45,233 nt of DNA from Spiro-02 sp964465155 (lineage in GTDB: Bacteria > Spirochaetota > Spirochaetia > Sphaerochaetales > Sphaerochaetaceae): assembly GCA_964465155.1 (NCBI GenBank), contig CAYXIH010000013.1, forward strand, positions 1 through 45,233, in the 5' to 3' direction. The stretch's first letter is position 1, and each line of letters opens with the position of its first letter. Made by a program: the position numbers and the translations under genes. Below the pieces are notes generated by a model that was given only the letters and a program-made list of their open reading frames with translations, had not been told where the DNA came from and did no database searches. Of the stretch, positions 32,535 to 41,099 are shown piece by piece.

Positions 32535-33431
32535 TTGTCCGTAGTAACCATGAAGAGCCTGCTCGAGTCAGGCGTGCATTTCGGCCATCAGACCAAAAGA
32601 TGGAATCCCAAGATGGCTCGTTTCATTTTCTCAGAAAGAAACGGGATCCATATCATTGACTTGCAGAAGACCAGCGCATGCATCGTAGAGGCATATGACG
32701 CTGTCCGTGCCCAGATCCGCAATGGCAAGACCATTCTGTTCGTCGGCACCAAGAAGCAGGCACAGCAGGCTATCGAGACCGAAGCCAAGCGCTGTGGCAT
32801 GCCCTACATCAACAACCGTTGGCTCGGTGGTATGCTTACCAACTTCGCAACCATCAAGAAGTCCATCGCTACCCTCAAGAAGATTGAGAAGATGGAGATC
32901 GACGGCACCTACGAATCACTCACCAAGAAAGAAATTGCTCTGCTGACCAAGCAGAAGACCAAGCTCGAGAAGAACCTCGGCGGCATCAAGGAGATGAAAG
33001 ATCTCCCCGGCGCCCTGTTCATCATCGACACCAAGAAGGAAGCCATTGCTGTTGCAGAGGCCAAGCGTCTTGGCATCCCCGTCATCGCAGTGGTCGACAC
33101 CAACTGTGACCCCACCGACATCGACTACCCCATCCCGGGCAACGATGACGCGATCCGCGCTATCTCCCTGTTCGTCGAGATCATTGCAAACGCAGTAGTC
33201 GACGCCGACAACGAGACTGGCATCCAGATCATCGAGACCCTGGGCGATGCTCCCGTCGAGGAAGCTGAGGAACAGGCAACAGCAGCTGATGAAGAAGTAG
33301 TGTTCTCCTCCGACGAGGAAGTTCCCGACTACTCCACCTATGAGGCAACCGAAGAGACTGAGTCTAAGGAAGATGACGAGACTGCCACCGATGGCATCGT
33401 TGTCGATGAAGAAACCCTCTATAAGGACTGA
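32535..33431 (+). CDS. rpsB: 30S ribosomal protein S2
   Basis: Small-subunit protein S2, 298 residues, longer than the E. coli protein (241). The body is standard: MKSLLESGVHFGHQTKRWNP, FVGTKKQAQ, NNRWLGGMLTNF, and DTNCDPTDIDYPIPGNDDA. The start is a TTG at 32535 with AGGAGG five bases before it. This gives SVVTMKSLLE, as in Treponema S2, and no ATG fits as well. The last 60 or so residues form an acidic, low-complexity tail (about 25 Asp/Glu in 61 residues, only two Lys). It begins the block rpsB-tsf-frr-uppS-cdsA-dxr-rseP and is followed by tsf after three bases. Confidence 0.96.
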   Translation: MSVVTMKSLLESGVHFGHQTKRWNPKMARFIFSERNGIHIIDLQKTSACIVEAYDAVRAQIRNGKTILFVGTKKQAQQAIETEAKRCGMPYINNRWLGGMLTNFATIKKSIATLKKIEKMEIDGTYESLTKKEIALLTKQKTKLEKNLGGIKEMKDLPGALFIIDTKKEAIAVAEAKRLGIPVIAVVDTNCDPTDIDYPIPGNDDAIRAISLFVEIIANAVVDADNETGIQIIETLGDAPVEEAEEQATAADEEVVFSSDEEVPDYSTYEATEETESKEDDETATDGIVVDEETLYKD

Positions 33432-33434
33432 ACC

Positions 33435-34271
33435 ATGGAAATCAAGGCTGATACCGTAAAGAAGCTCCGCGACATCACTGGCGCGGGCATGATGGACTGC
33501 AAGAAGGCTCTTATCCAGGCAAACGGCGACACCGCCGCTGCCGAGAAGATCCTCAAGGAAATGGGCCTGGCCGCTGTTGCAAAGCGCAGCGACCGCGCCA
33601 CCGACAATGGTCGTGTCTTCATCCTCGTCGAAGGAGACAAGGCTGTAATGCTCGAACTGTCATGTGAGACCGACTTCGTTGCACGCAACGAGGACTTCGT
33701 CAAGCTTGGACAGGACATGTGCAAGACAATCATCGCAAAGGGATACACCGAGCCCAACGATGAACTCAAGGCCATGGTCGATGCACTGATCTCCGTGATC
33801 AAGGAGAACATGCACCTCAAGAAGTTCGTCCTGGTGAATGTTCCTGCAAACACCCTGATGTCCTCCTACATCCACGGCGAAGGTTCTGTTGGCGTCATGG
33901 TCGAGCTCTCCAGCGACAAGGCTGAAGCTCTGGCCGAACCAGCAGTGGTTGAGTTTGCCCATGACTGTGCACTGCACATCGCAGCATTCTCCCCGCTGTT
34001 CCTCAGCGCTGAGACTGTCGATGCCGCTTACACCGCAGAGCAGACTGAGATCTACCGCGCACAGGTTGCAGCGATGGACAAGCCCGCCAAGGTGCTCGAT
34101 GGAATCGTCGCCGGCAAGGTGAAGAAGCTCTACAGCGAGATTTGTTTCCTGCAGCAGCCCTTCGTCAAGGACGACAAGATGTCCGTCGAGGCCAAGATGG
34201 CCGAAATCGGCAAGAGCGTCGGCGCAAAGCTTTCCATCCCCGCATACTACATGTACCGGGCTGGAGTCTGA
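33435..34271 (+). CDS. tsf: translation elongation factor Ts
   Basis: Nucleotide-exchange factor for EF-Tu, 278 residues. The N-terminal UBA-like region VKKLRDITGAGMMDCKKAL, the signature ETDFVARNEDFV and the core segment DCALHIAAFSPLFLS are all present. AAGGA at the end of rpsB acts as its ribosome site, so translation follows that of rpsB. A hairpin 30 bases after the stop may reduce read-through into frr. Confidence 0.96.
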   Translation: MEIKADTVKKLRDITGAGMMDCKKALIQANGDTAAAEKILKEMGLAAVAKRSDRATDNGRVFILVEGDKAVMLELSCETDFVARNEDFVKLGQDMCKTIIAKGYTEPNDELKAMVDALISVIKENMHLKKFVLVNVPANTLMSSYIHGEGSVGVMVELSSDKAEALAEPAVVEFAHDCALHIAAFSPLFLSAETVDAAYTAEQTEIYRAQVAAMDKPAKVLDGIVAGKVKKLYSEICFLQQPFVKDDKMSVEAKMAEIGKSVGAKLSIPAYYMYRAGV

Positions 34272-34300
34272 CCCACACGTCAATATCACTCAAACATTTA

Positions 34301-34326
34301 CCGCTCACTGGTTTACCAGTGGGCGG
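34301..34326 (+). terminator. 11-bp hairpin between tsf and frr
   Basis: CCGCTCACTGG pairs with CCAGTGGGCGG (one G-T pair) around a TTTA loop. Only two Ts follow directly, so it is more likely an attenuator or processing site inside the operon than a full terminator. Confidence 0.45.
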
Positions 34327-34365
34327 TTCACTTGAAAGCCATTTGGCAAAATTGGAAGGAATACC

Positions 34366-34920
34366 ATGCAGACAGTCCTAGACAATTGCGAAGCAAAGAT
34401 GAAGAAGAGCGTCAACGCTCTGGATACAGAATACAGTGCTCTTCGCACTGGTCGCGCAACCCCAGCATTGTTCGAGAAGATCAAAGTTGACTACTACGGG
34501 CAGGAGACTCCGCTGAGCCAAGTCGCCAGCGTCTCAGTACCCGAGGCACGCTTGGTCGTCATCCAGCCTTGGGACAAGACCCTCCTCTCACCCATTGAGA
34601 AGGCAATCCTCAAGAGCGAGCTTGGACTCAACCCAAACAATGACGGCAAGCTGATCCGCGTCAACTTCCCTCCCCTCACCGAACAGCGCCGCAAGGAGCT
34701 TGCAAAGAGTTCCAAGGGAACAGCAGAAAACAGCCGTGTTGCCATCCGCAACATCCGCCGTGATGCCATCGACGAACTGAAGAAGCTGCAGAAGGGTGGC
34801 GACATCAGCGAGGACCAGCTCAAGGACGGCGAGGCAAAAGTTCAGAAGATGACCGATTCCTACATTGCACAGATCAATGCACTTGCAGATGCCAAGGAAA
34901 AGGAAATCATGGAGATCTAA
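34366..34920 (+). CDS. frr: ribosome recycling factor
   Basis: RRF splits post-termination ribosomes together with an EF-G; in this lineage the partner is probably the EF-G2-type protein encoded at 8171-10198 (inference from Borrelia). 184 residues, standard. Motifs: ALRTGRATPALFEKIKVDYYG near the N-terminus, SVPEARLVVIQPWD in the middle domain, and the long helix LTEQRRKELAKSSKGTAENS with VAIRNIRRDA. AAGGAA precedes ATG 34366. uppS follows within two bases. Confidence 0.97.
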   Translation: MQTVLDNCEAKMKKSVNALDTEYSALRTGRATPALFEKIKVDYYGQETPLSQVASVSVPEARLVVIQPWDKTLLSPIEKAILKSELGLNPNNDGKLIRVNFPPLTEQRRKELAKSSKGTAENSRVAIRNIRRDAIDELKKLQKGGDISEDQLKDGEAKVQKMTDSYIAQINALADAKEKEIMEI

Positions 34921-34921
34921 C

Positions 34922-35647
34922 ATGGCACAAGACATGCACTGCACCCCCACTTCAGTTCCCCGCCATATTGGTTTTATCATGGATGGGAACGGGCGTTGGG
35001 CAACCGCGAGGGCACTTCCACGTACCGCAGGACATTTGGCGGGACTGAAAGCATGCCGCCGCGTGCTGACCGAATCGATCCACCAGGGTGTAGAGTATGT
35101 CAGCCTCTATGTATTCTCCACGGAGAACTGGAAACGGAGCGTGGAGGAGGTATCATATCTCATGACCCTCCTCTCCGCAAAACTCCATGGAGAGCTTTCT
35201 TTCTACAATTCGAACGGGATCAGGATCCTCGTCCGCGGGGACCTGTCCAAGATTCCCGAGAAAGCACGCAAGGGCATCGAAGACACTGTTGCCGCCACGG
35301 CAGGCAATACCACGATCACATGCATATTGTGCATCAACTACGGTGGCCATGACGAGATCGTACGTGCTGTAAATTCCATTGTCTCCTCCCCTGGAAGGAC
35401 ACCCGGAGTCCCCATCACAACAGAGGAAATTACCGAACACCTCGACCTTCCGCAAGTTCCACCGCCAGATATCATTGCTAGGAGCGCTGGTGAACAACGC
35501 CTCAGCAACTTCCTGTTGTGGGAGAGTGCCTATGCAGAATTGGCATTCTATGATACTCTTTGGCCGGATTGGGGTGCACAGCAAGTCATTGATGTCTGCA
35601 CCGATTTTGCAAAACGAACCAGGAAGTTCGGAGGAGTACAGGCATGA
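34922..35647 (+). CDS. uppS: undecaprenyl diphosphate synthase
   Basis: Adds eight isopentenyl units in cis to farnesyl diphosphate, giving the C55 carrier for cell-wall synthesis. 241 residues. The active-site region HIGFIMDGNGRWA (catalytic Asp in MDGNGRW), YVSLYVFSTENWKRS, and C-terminal ARSAGEQRLSNFLLWESAYAEL are the family signatures. ATG 34922 lies one base after the frr stop and is served by GGAG at the end of frr. It overlaps cdsA by four bases (ATGA). Confidence 0.96.
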   Translation: MAQDMHCTPTSVPRHIGFIMDGNGRWATARALPRTAGHLAGLKACRRVLTESIHQGVEYVSLYVFSTENWKRSVEEVSYLMTLLSAKLHGELSFYNSNGIRILVRGDLSKIPEKARKGIEDTVAATAGNTTITCILCINYGGHDEIVRAVNSIVSSPGRTPGVPITTEEITEHLDLPQVPPPDIIARSAGEQRLSNFLLWESAYAELAFYDTLWPDWGAQQVIDVCTDFAKRTRKFGGVQA

Positions 35648-36501
35648 GCTCGTTTGGAAAAAGACTGATCACGACGATAGTCGCGATTCCTGCGTTGTTC
35701 TGCGTTATTTTTTTCCTGCCACAGCTCAACCACCTGGCATTCGCAATCGTAGCAGTACTAGCCGCAGTAATAGGAACCCATGAAATGTGGGGGATGGCAT
35801 TCCCACTCAATGCAGACGGCAAGCGTGCTCAGCCGTTGATTCCATTTTGGCTCCCGGCAATCATCCCCGCAATGCAATGGTTCGAGCTGACATACTTCCC
35901 GTACAAACGAATCGTCGACATCACGCTCATTGGCCTCTTCATCATTGCTTTCATCGTCGAGGTCTTCAGAGGTGCATCCGACCATTATGCAGGAACATTT
36001 GACCGGGTATCGCGCACCACGTTGCTGATCATCTATCCGTCATACCTCATCAGCTTTGTCATCCGGCTGTTCGCAGTCGAGTTTGCATCCCTGTACCTGC
36101 TGCTGATGCTGCTCATAGTATGTGGCAACGATATCTTTGCATACCTGTTTGGCATGGCCTTTGGCAAGAACAACAAGGGTGTCTTCAAGGTAAGCCCCAA
36201 CAAGAGCATCGCAGGGTTCGTCGGTGGAACACTCTCCTCAATCATCCTCAGCATCACCATGGTCAGGTTCGTTCCCGAGCTGTATGCGCAAGTGACCCTG
36301 TTCCAAGCCGGTATCCTGGGACTGATCATCTCCATCACGGCAAACGCCGGTGACCTCATCGAGTCAGCGTTCAAGCGCTCCTGTGGGGTCAAAGACTCCG
36401 GTACCATCATCCCTGGCAGGGGTGGCTTGCTGGATTCGATCGACTCCATCATCGTCAGTGCCCCTGCATTCCTCCTGTTGCTCACCGAATGGATCATCTA
36501 A
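35644..36501 (+). CDS. cdsA: phosphatidate cytidylyltransferase
   Basis: Makes CDP-diacylglycerol from phosphatidate and CTP, at the inner membrane; 285 residues with about eight hydrophobic helices. The C-terminal signature runs SAFKRSCGVKDSGTIIPG, then RGGLLDSID. The usual pattern is PGHGGxxDRxD, so the His is Arg and the later Arg is Ser, while the metal-binding Asp residues are kept. The start overlaps uppS by four bases (ATGA), the usual coupling in this block. dxr starts one base after the stop. Confidence 0.94.
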   Translation: MSSFGKRLITTIVAIPALFCVIFFLPQLNHLAFAIVAVLAAVIGTHEMWGMAFPLNADGKRAQPLIPFWLPAIIPAMQWFELTYFPYKRIVDITLIGLFIIAFIVEVFRGASDHYAGTFDRVSRTTLLIIYPSYLISFVIRLFAVEFASLYLLLMLLIVCGNDIFAYLFGMAFGKNNKGVFKVSPNKSIAGFVGGTLSSIILSITMVRFVPELYAQVTLFQAGILGLIISITANAGDLIESAFKRSCGVKDSGTIIPGRGGLLDSIDSIIVSAPAFLLLLTEWII

Positions 36502-36502
36502 C

Positions 36503-37675
36503 ATGGAGAGCACCCGCTCAGCCATGATCTTAGGATGCTCAGGCAGCATCGGTACAACCGCCCTCACCTACATTGAGTCAATGACACAGGACCAGCAGAT
36601 ACAGGTCGTGGCGCTCAGTGCACACAACAATAGCCATGAATTGATTCGCCGTGCCAAGCAGTTCCATTGCAAGGCAGTTTGCCTCACAGGAGGGACTGCC
36701 GATGCCTTTGCGACGCTGGTGGAAGCACTTCCATCCGTCAAGTGCTATCATGGGCCGGTTGAGCTGCTGAAGATGATCGAGGAGACCCCATGCGATGTCG
36801 TGCTCAACGGGATCGTAGGAGCCGCTGGACTGGAACCATCCCTGAAGGTTCTTCAGACGGGTACCGACCTGGCCTTGGCCAACAAGGAGACCATCGTAGA
36901 GGGTGGCCAGTTCATCTTTGCAGAAGCTGCCAAGCACAACGCACGGTTGATTCCAGTGGACAGCGAGCACAGTGCGATCAACGCCTTGATCAACGCCCAT
37001 GGAAGGGATTCTGTAGAATCTGTTGTGATCACAGCAAGTGGCGGACCATTCAGGCTGCTCCCCATCGAACAGTTTCCTTCAATCACTCCAGAACAGGCTG
37101 TTGCCCATCCGACATGGAAGATGGGAGCCAAGATTTCCGTCGACTCCGCGACCCTTGCAAACAAGGGCTTGGAGGTGATAGAGGCCTCATATCTCTTCTC
37201 CCTCGATGCGAATGTAATTGAAGTGACAGTCCATCCCCAGAGCATCGTCCATTCCATGGTCAGGCTCATAGATGGTGCAGTCTATGCCCAGATGTCCCCC
37301 TCGGACATGACACTTCCAATCATGTCTGCCCTCAGTGGCGATGCAATTGACCTGCGGCATGTCGTCCGTCCCCTCTCCTTCTCCGACCTGACACTCTCCT
37401 TTGGTGCTCCAGATTTCGAGAAGTTCCCGCTCCTTGCCATTGCCTACCAATGTGTTCGGCAACAAGGTTCTACCTGCATTGCTTTCAATGCAGCCGATGA
37501 GGTTGCCGTTGGAGCTTTCCTAGAAAGACGTTGCTCATTCACCGATATTGGCCATACCGTCCAATCGGTGCTCCAGCATGATTGGAGCCAGCCGGCAACC
37601 AGCTTGGGTGCTGTACAGGAAGCTGACAGGAATGCACGCGCTCTTGCCAAGCAGCTCCTGGGGATATCAGGATGA
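36503..37675 (+). CDS. dxr: 1-deoxy-D-xylulose-5-phosphate reductoisomerase
   Basis: Second enzyme of the non-mevalonate (MEP) isoprenoid pathway, which supplies the precursor used by uppS two genes upstream. 390 residues. NADPH loop LGCSGSIGTTAL near the N-terminus; LANKETIVEGGQF; metal and substrate site PVDSEHSAI; TASGGPFR loop; HPTWKMGAKISVDSATLANKGLEVIEA. All active-site parts are present. The start at 36503 directly follows the cdsA stop; reading further upstream adds only sequence that overlaps cdsA. rseP overlaps the end by four bases. Confidence 0.97.
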   Translation: MESTRSAMILGCSGSIGTTALTYIESMTQDQQIQVVALSAHNNSHELIRRAKQFHCKAVCLTGGTADAFATLVEALPSVKCYHGPVELLKMIEETPCDVVLNGIVGAAGLEPSLKVLQTGTDLALANKETIVEGGQFIFAEAAKHNARLIPVDSEHSAINALINAHGRDSVESVVITASGGPFRLLPIEQFPSITPEQAVAHPTWKMGAKISVDSATLANKGLEVIEASYLFSLDANVIEVTVHPQSIVHSMVRLIDGAVYAQMSPSDMTLPIMSALSGDAIDLRHVVRPLSFSDLTLSFGAPDFEKFPLLAIAYQCVRQQGSTCIAFNAADEVAVGAFLERRCSFTDIGHTVQSVLQHDWSQPATSLGAVQEADRNARALAKQLLGISG

Positions 37676-39060
37676 TCAGGTTTATCATCAGCGCTATTGT
37701 AGGACTCCTGGGCATTGGAATCATGGTGCTGGTACATGAAGGTGGCCATTACATCGCTGCCCGTTGCTTTGGCATCGGAGTGGAGGTGTTCTCATTCGGC
37801 ATGGGTCCAAAGCTATGTTCCTGGCGCCATGGTGCTACAGAATTTCGCATCAGTTGGCTCCCCTTCGGTGGCTATTGCCGCATGAAAGGTTCGGATGACC
37901 TGACTAGGGCGCTGGAAACTAAGAGCAAGACGTTCGGTCATACGGAATCTGGATCCCTCTTTTCCGTCTCACCTTGGAGACGGGCACTAGTCTATCTCGC
38001 AGGTCCCCTTTCCAATATTATCTTCGCAATAATTGTCTATGCACTCTTTTCCATGATGAGCTATTCCACGCTCTCAGATCCTCCAAGGATCATACTCAGC
38101 AGCGACTACCCCACCCTCTTTGCAACAACGGAACCGACAGCTGCAGAGGCCGCAGGACTTCTCAGTGGTGATGTGATACTCACCTTTGGCGAAACAGAAG
38201 TCCAAGACTTCCAGCAGCTCTACGAGCTGATGCGTACTGCAACGATTGAACCAACCACAATGAAGGTCAACAGAAATGGGCAGGTGCTGGAACTAGTCGT
38301 GACCCCTGCAGCACGTGCAGACGGAACGGCTTTGTTTGGTATCACTTCCTACATTGAACCGGTTGTCGACCGTGTCATGGAAGAGAGCCCAGAGGAAGTT
38401 GCTGGGCTCCTTACCGGAGACAGGATCATATCAGTCAATGGCAGGAACGTCTCCAACATGCTTGACCTCCAACTGGAGATGCAGCAGCTTCCTCCGTTGC
38501 TGACGATGCAAGTCGATCGCAACGGGACACTGATGGATGTATCGTTCATTCCCTCCATACGCGACACAGGGGTACCATACCTCAATATTTCCCTGCAGAG
38601 CGGGACACGGGTCGTGAAGGGGCTCTCCTTTGGCAAGAGTATGGCGGCATCAGTTGCCCAAGCAATGAAGCTGGTAGGCAACACCTTCACGAGCATTGGT
38701 GGTGTGATCATGGGGGATGCTGAGATCAGGGACTCGTTCACAGGCCCGTGGAGAGCCTCAATGCTCATTGGCAATATCACCACTGAGGGCTTCTCCGAGG
38801 GGATTCTCTCAGGCATCCGTGCCATGCTCTATCTGTTGGGTGTGGTAAGTGTATCGCTCGCTGTGGCGAACTTGCTGCCGATCCCTGCATTGGACGGTGG
38901 GATGATCATGATGAGCCTGGTTGAGACCATACTGCACAGGCAAGTATCGCCACGGACCTACATGGTCATGCAGATCGTAGGCCTGTGCTGCATCATGGCA
39001 ATCATGGCAATCATGTCATTTGCCGACTTCCGTTATTTCTGGAGAAATTGGAAAAGTTAA
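37672..39060 (+). CDS. rseP: RseP-type site-2 intramembrane metalloprotease
   Basis: Zinc protease that cuts within membrane helices, for example of anti-sigma factors and remnant signal peptides. 462 residues. Helix 1 has VLVHEGGHYIAAR (H22-E23-H26, zinc ligands and base). The conserved beta-hairpin follows (FSFGMGPKLCSWRHGATEFRIS, then FGGYCRM). Two PDZ-like domains lie at about 135-215 and 220-300, each with an AGLLxGD motif, and the C-terminal zinc Asp is in PALDGGMI. The ATGA overlap couples it to dxr. It closes the block; dnaB converges three bases further on with no evident terminator. Confidence 0.95.
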   Translation: MIRFIISAIVGLLGIGIMVLVHEGGHYIAARCFGIGVEVFSFGMGPKLCSWRHGATEFRISWLPFGGYCRMKGSDDLTRALETKSKTFGHTESGSLFSVSPWRRALVYLAGPLSNIIFAIIVYALFSMMSYSTLSDPPRIILSSDYPTLFATTEPTAAEAAGLLSGDVILTFGETEVQDFQQLYELMRTATIEPTTMKVNRNGQVLELVVTPAARADGTALFGITSYIEPVVDRVMEESPEEVAGLLTGDRIISVNGRNVSNMLDLQLEMQQLPPLLTMQVDRNGTLMDVSFIPSIRDTGVPYLNISLQSGTRVVKGLSFGKSMAASVAQAMKLVGNTFTSIGGVIMGDAEIRDSFTGPWRASMLIGNITTEGFSEGILSGIRAMLYLLGVVSVSLAVANLLPIPALDGGMIMMSLVETILHRQVSPRTYMVMQIVGLCCIMAIMAIMSFADFRYFWRNWKS

Positions 39061-39063
39061 CGC

Positions 39064-40470
39064 TTATTCGTAGTTTGAAGAGTTCGGCTCAAGGTTCTCG
39101 AACCTGACAAGGTTCTTGACGAAACCGAGGCTAAAGACGCCGGTCTCACCATTGCGCTGCTTCTCAATATGAATTTCTGTTGGCTGGACGTAGAAACCTT
39201 CCCGGTTCTTGATGGAGACCAACTTCTTCTGCTCGCTATTCTCCCCACTGTCCTTGCCCTCATTCCTATCGCGGTGCAACAGGATGACAATATCTGCGTC
39301 CTGCTCGATTGCACCACTTTCACGCAAGTCTGCCAATGTGGGAGCTTTGCCTTCGCTCTGTCGGCCTACCTGGGAAAGACAGACGACGGGGATCTTGAGT
39401 TCACGGGCCAATGCCTTGAGCGAGCGCGACACCAATGCAATCTGTTCATGGCGTGGTACCTGGGCACTATTTGCCTCTGGGTCGATCAAGCCAATATAGT
39501 CGATGAAGATGATGTCAATGTTGTCCTCGCGCTTCATTCGCCTTGCCTGGGAACGAAGCTCGGAGAGCTTCATGTTCGGGGTATCCTGGATCTTGAATAC
39601 CTTGTCATACAGCTTGCCCGATGCGTCCATGATGCTGTTCAAGTCACGCATGGTCAACGTGGCATTCCTGATCCTCACGAAGTCGGTACGTGATTCAGCA
39701 GCCAGCAAACGCTCGGTCAATGAGTCGGCGCTCATTTCCAAAGAAAAGAACCCAACCTTGTAGTTCTTCTTCACAGCCATGTTTTGGGCGATGGAGAGGG
39801 CAAAAGCAGTCTTACCAATGGAAGGACGGGCACCGATGACAATGAATTCAGAAGGCTTGAGGCCACCGGTCATTGCATCCAGGCGATCGAATCCAGTCTG
39901 AAGGCCGTCATTGATGCCATTCTGCATCCGGTACAACAACCGGTCGTTTGCACTCTTGAGGAGTGTCTGGATGTCTTGGTACTTGTTGCCACCGGGAGTG
40001 GCAGAGGTAATGTCGGTGAACAGCTGCTCGCTCTCATCGATCATGTTGGCAACGCTCATGGAATCATCGAACGCTTTCTCGACTATCTGGCTGGAGATCT
40101 CCAGCAGATGGCGTCGCAATGAAAGGTCTCTGATAATCTTGGCGTAATAGGAAGCGTTGGCAGTAGTAGGGACATCTGACGTCAAGGAAGATAGGAAGGC
40201 TGCTCCACCGCATTGGTCGAGCACCTCCTTCCTCCGCAGATATTCACTCATCGTGATGAGGTCAATCGTCTCCGATGAGTTTTCCTGCCTGAAATCAACG
40301 AAGGCACCGAACAGCACCTGATGACCGAACTTATAGAAATCCTCCTTATGGAGGAAATCCATGAGGTCGGGGAGCACCTTGTCATTGAGCATGATAGCAC
40401 CAAGGACTGCGCGCTCTGCTTCATCGTTGTGGGGGGGAACCCTCCCCCCCCTGGTGTATTCGGATGCCAT
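39064..40470 (-). CDS. dnaB: replicative DNA helicase
   Basis: Hexameric helicase of the replication fork, 468 residues. N-terminal DnaB domain (PPHNDEAERAVLGAIML, about 12-28), linker helix region around 160-185, and RecA-type ATPase with Walker A GARPSIGKTAF (213-223), then FFSLEMS, IIFIDYIGLI and SQVGRQSEGKAPTLADLRESGAIEQDAD, the last being the DnaB-specific motif. It is the last gene of the rpsF operon, 14 bases after rplI. The ribosome site is weak (AAGG eleven bases from ATG). Codons 7-14 contain a G8 run and a C7 run that can pair. Confidence 0.97.
   Translation of the reverse strand: MASEYTRGGRVPPHNDEAERAVLGAIMLNDKVLPDLMDFLHKEDFYKFGHQVLFGAFVDFRQENSSETIDLITMSEYLRRKEVLDQCGGAAFLSSLTSDVPTTANASYYAKIIRDLSLRRHLLEISSQIVEKAFDDSMSVANMIDESEQLFTDITSATPGGNKYQDIQTLLKSANDRLLYRMQNGINDGLQTGFDRLDAMTGGLKPSEFIVIGARPSIGKTAFALSIAQNMAVKKNYKVGFFSLEMSADSLTERLLAAESRTDFVRIRNATLTMRDLNSIMDASGKLYDKVFKIQDTPNMKLSELRSQARRMKREDNIDIIFIDYIGLIDPEANSAQVPRHEQIALVSRSLKALARELKIPVVCLSQVGRQSEGKAPTLADLRESGAIEQDADIVILLHRDRNEGKDSGENSEQKKLVSIKNREGFYVQPTEIHIEKQRNGETGVFSLGFVKNLVRFENLEPNSSNYE
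40431..40451 (-). repeat. G8/C7 homopolymer inverted repeat within the start of dnaB
   Basis: On the coding strand, eight Gs (40451-40444) and seven Cs (40437-40431) are separated by six bases, covering codons 7-14 (Arg-Gly-Gly-Arg-Val-Pro-Pro-His). They can form a short GC hairpin about 18 bases into the coding region. Such runs are also prone to slippage and to sequencing error. Confidence 0.7.
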
Positions 40471-40484
40471 GTGTCGAACTGACC

Positions 40485-41087
40485 TTACTCGATCACAACG
40501 ACAGTTTCGTCTGCAAGTGCCTCAGCCTTCTCAGCCTCTGCAGCAGCGGCGAGAGCAGCAGCCTCGAGGGCGGCCTTCTCGGCCTCCTTTGCAGCTGCGG
40601 CAGCTTCTGCTGCGGCCTTGGCCATAGCCTTCTTCACTTCCACTTCACTCTCTACGACGAGCTTGACGTTGGAAACTTCGCTCTCATAGAGGTGAACGCG
40701 TACGTGGTAGGTGCCGACCATCTTGATTGCATGGGTAGCAACCTCAATCTTCTTGCGGTCAACTTCGATACCAGCCTTGGCCAGGGCTTCCTGGACCATA
40801 GCGGAGGTAACGGAACCGAAGAGCTTGCCGCTGTCGCCTGCGGAGACAACGATCTGGAGGGTCAGGTTGCTGAGCTTGTCCTTGAGGGATGCTGCTGCAG
40901 CGCGCTTCTCGACCTTGCGCTTCTCGATGGCTGCGGACCTGCTGGCGAAAATAGCCAGGTTTGCCTTGTTGTGATGTACGGCAATGCCGGAGGGCAACAG
41001 ATAGTTGCGGGCATATCCATTCTTGACTACGCAGACGTCTCCCTCTTCACCGAGGTTGGGTACGTCTTGATTCAGAATAATCTTCAT
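40485..41087 (-). CDS. rplI: 50S ribosomal protein L9 with alanine-rich C-terminal tail
   Basis: Large-subunit protein, 200 residues compared with about 148 in most bacteria. The N-terminal domain is canonical (MKIILNQDVPNLGEEGDVCVV, then KNGYARNYLLPSGIAV), followed by the long connecting helix (about 45-75). The C-terminal domain includes KLFGSVTSAMVQEAL, DRKKIEVATHAIKMVGTYHV. From about 148 on, the protein continues as an Ala/Glu/Lys helix (24 Ala in the last 50 residues), ending ADETVVVIE. The tail is not part of the usual L9 fold. Operon position between the YybS-like gene and dnaB is conventional. Confidence 0.95.
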   Translation of the reverse strand: MKIILNQDVPNLGEEGDVCVVKNGYARNYLLPSGIAVHHNKANLAIFASRSAAIEKRKVEKRAAAASLKDKLSNLTLQIVVSAGDSGKLFGSVTSAMVQEALAKAGIEVDRKKIEVATHAIKMVGTYHVRVHLYESEVSNVKLVVESEVEVKKAMAKAAAEAAAAAKEAEKAALEAAALAAAAEAEKAEALADETVVVIE

Positions 41088-41099
41088 ATCGAAAACTCC

